From assembly GCA_002432195.1 (NCBI GenBank), contig DJGG01000015.1, positions 1 to 6,823 on the forward strand: 6,823 nt of DNA, written 5' to 3'. Source of the stretch: Desulfobacteraceae bacterium UBA5852 (GTDB taxonomy: Bacteria; Desulfobacterota; Desulfobacteria; Desulfobacterales; UBA5852). Both the position numbers and the translations under genes were made by a program. Of the stretch, positions 5,901 through 6,823 are shown piece by piece (the stretch's first letter is position 1; each line of letters opens with the position of its first letter). Under the pieces are notes generated by a model, which made no database searches, had not been told where the DNA came from, and worked only from the letters and a program-made list of their open reading frames with translations.

Positions 5901-6823
5901 CGCCACGTTGGTGGCCACGATGATCTTGCGCTCCGCGGTGGAGGCGAAGACCCGCCGCTGCTCCCCGCCGGACAGGCGCGCGTAGAGGGGCATGACCTGC
6001 GTCCGGGGCAGGGCGCGGGCCTCCAGCAGTTCGCAGGCCTCCCGGATGTCCTGTTCGGTGGGCATGAAGACCAGCATGTCGCCCCGGGGGCCCTCCCGGT
6101 GGAGCCGTTCCACGGCGGCCACGGCCGCCTCCACGTAACTGGTCTCCTCCCCCTCGGCGGCCGCACCCGCCGGAGGCTGGTAGCGTATCTCCACGGGGAA
6201 CATGCGGCCGGAGACCTCGATCACCGGGGCGTTGTCGAAGGCCGCGGCGAACTTAGCCGTGTCGATGGTGGCCGAGGTGATGAGCACCTTGAGGTCGGGA
6301 CGGCGTCGGCGCAACTGCCGCAGAATCCCCAGGATGAAATCGATGTTGAGGCTGCGCTCGTGGGCCTCATCCACGATGAGGGTGTCGTAGCGCGTAAGGG
6401 CGGGGTCGCTCTGGGTCTCCGCCAGGAGGATGCCGTCGGTCATGATGCGGATGTAGCCGTGGGTCCCGGTCTGCTCCTGGAAGCGCACCTTGTAGCCCAC
6501 GATGCCGCCGGGGGCCTCGCCGAACTCCTCGGCGATGCGCTGGGCCACGCTGGTGGCCGCGATGCGCCGCGGCTGGGTGCAGCCGATGAGCCCGTCCACG
6601 CCCCGGCCGGCCTCCAGGCAGAGCTTGGGCAGCTGGGTGGTCTTCCCCGACCCGGTCTCCCCGGCGACGATGACCACGGGGTGCTCCCGGATGGCCCGGA
6701 TAAGCTCCTCCCGCCGGGCCACGATGGGCAGGTCGGGGTCGTAGGTGGGCGTCGGCCGCCGGTCCTGCCGCCGGGTCCGCTGGGCGGCGGAGCGCTCCAG
6801 GCGCGCCTCGAGGCGGGCCACCC
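2973..6823 (-). CDS. hrpA: ATP-dependent RNA helicase HrpA (DEAH box), 5' end at window edge
   Basis: About 1282 residues are visible of an HrpA-type DEAH helicase, which unwinds or pulls RNA using ATP; in E. coli HrpA helps rescue collided ribosomes. Numbering from the GTG at 6819-6821, helicase motifs appear in order: I GETGSGKT (54-61), Ia TQPRRIAAT (82-90), II DEAH (151-154), III SAT (183-185), V ATNVAETSITIPG (303-315) and VI QRAGRSGR (351-358), all intact. A ratchet/HA2-type region follows (about 390-490), then an OB-fold segment (about 597-690, with SGLFNRGGEW), then a long C-terminal region of the HrpA-specific DUF3418 type (about 690-1280). This large C-terminus separates it from HrpB and other DEAH proteins. 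E. coli HrpA (1300 residues) has roughly 45 more residues before motif I, so the true start probably lies beyond the right edge, although the edge GTG cannot be excluded. The TGA is at 2973-2975. The gene is convergent with dksA. Confidence 0.95.
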   Translation of the reverse strand, partial: VARLEARLERSAAQRTRRQDRRPTPTYDPDLPIVARREELIRAIREHPVVIVAGETGSGKTTQLPKLCLEAGRGVDGLIGCTQPRRIAATSVAQRIAEEFGEAPGGIVGYKVRFQEQTGTHGYIRIMTDGILLAETQSDPALTRYDTLIVDEAHERSLNIDFILGILRQLRRRRPDLKVLITSATIDTAKFAAAFDNAPVIEVSGRMFPVEIRYQPPAGAAAEGEETSYVEAAVAAVERLHREGPRGDMLVFMPTEQDIREACELLEARALPRTQVMPLYARLSGGEQRRVFASTAERKIIVATNVAETSITIPGIRYVVDTGLARIPRYSPRTRTTSLPVAPIARSSADQRAGRSGRVAEGVCVRLYEEADYLGRPLYTPPEILRANLAEVLLRMIALKLGEVSAFPFIDPPDPRAVRDGVQLLTELDALESAPDRAGRKGAGGLVLTPRGRFMARMPVDPRLSRMLLEAREQGCLEELLVITAALSIQDPRERPLDRAAQADQAHAAFKDPSSDFAGYLTLWQASLRAQEARKGSAGLKRFCREGFLSFRRMREWRDFHQQLAAVVEEAGLEAAGGPPAERPPAAGRRDEAFSPLYAAIHRAVLSGFLANIAQRREKNLYRAARGREAMLFPGSGLFNRGGEWIVAAEMVQTNRLYARTAAVVEPAWIEAVGARQSRRSFLDPRWDAARGEVVADEQVSLFGLVVVPRRRVSYGPHAPEEATTIFLREALVGEDGEAALPFVAHNRRLVARVRDLENRVRRRDLLVDEDDLVRFYRERLGTVYDIRSLRRRIRERGGDAFLRMEEADLLRYRPDPEELERFPDRIALGSRPFPVRYRYSPGSPEDGVTVSIPAGAAGSVPPEDAQWLVPGLLQEKITALLRGLPKAYRRRLVPVNTTAALISREMPRGGGSLINALGAFISRRFQLEIPASAWPHLELPDHLRLRIALTGPQGEELAAARDPAILQAPMAVAPDADCLAAARREYERRGLRTWDVGGLPETVTVAGSGEGPQTYFLALAREEAPSGGAAVRVFTDGAAARQAHREGVAALLAIRLGDELKHLRRQLALGRLGAPVPGGAKALEERLLRRIVRDHCQLDLRRQEDFEAAAEAIRPRLLPAGQRWREQTAAVLQALEELGRTFWELERESGGRGAGGGLLEHLRQELDHLVPAHFVDLYALEHLPRLVRYLRAIGLRARRGLQDPEKERTKAALLAPFVQRLAALAAELDQGASPARRAAVEELFWMVEEFKVSLFAQELGTEQPVSAKRLEGQIRLIERTA

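Noticed and set aside
1..6823. CRISPR arrays, tRNA or rRNA genes, insertion sequences, toxin-antitoxin or defence genes
   Set aside because: I looked for regularly spaced repeats, cloverleaf-like segments, transposase motifs and small paired genes and saw none. All long stretches are explained by four ordinary genes.

Overview
The window is very GC-rich, and codon third positions are dominated by G and C. It looks like chromosomal DNA of a high-GC proteobacterium. The best clue is a compact 120-residue DksA of the kind I associate with the former Deltaproteobacteria (Desulfobacterota and relatives). A TAXI-type TRAP binding protein, a family-2 glycosyltransferase and an HrpA-type DEAH helicase fit that picture but do not prove it. 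The lineage call is inference from protein style, not from a database search.

Layout from left to right. Positions 1-101 are the 3' flank of the first gene, with a possible but unproven start of another minus-strand gene. Positions 102-1094 (minus) encode a secreted TAXI family solute-binding protein. Positions 1095-1455 are a 361-base divergent intergenic region with an AT-rich island near 1187-1240 and a consensus -35 box at 1380. Positions 1456-2292 (plus) encode a family-2 glycosyltransferase. Positions 2293-2538 form a structured leader or spacer with inverted repeats. Positions 2539-2901 (plus) encode DksA. Positions 2902-2972 hold a GC-rich hairpin between convergent genes. From 2973 to the right edge (minus) lies most of an HrpA-type ATP-dependent RNA helicase whose N-terminus is cut off or sits exactly at the edge.

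The genes do not form an obvious single pathway. The TAXI gene and the glycosyltransferase are divergent. The glycosyltransferase and dksA are codirectional but separated by 246 bases, and hrpA converges on dksA. DksA (ppGpp-dependent control of transcription initiation) and HrpA (RNA helicase; ribosome-collision rescue in E. coli) both touch growth and translation stress, but their adjacency here is tail to tail and implies no co-transcription. I see no CRISPR array, insertion sequence, tRNA, rRNA, phage gene or defence system. The window reads as ordinary housekeeping and accessory chromosome. The most interesting non-coding signal is a set of competing inverted repeats upstream of dksA.
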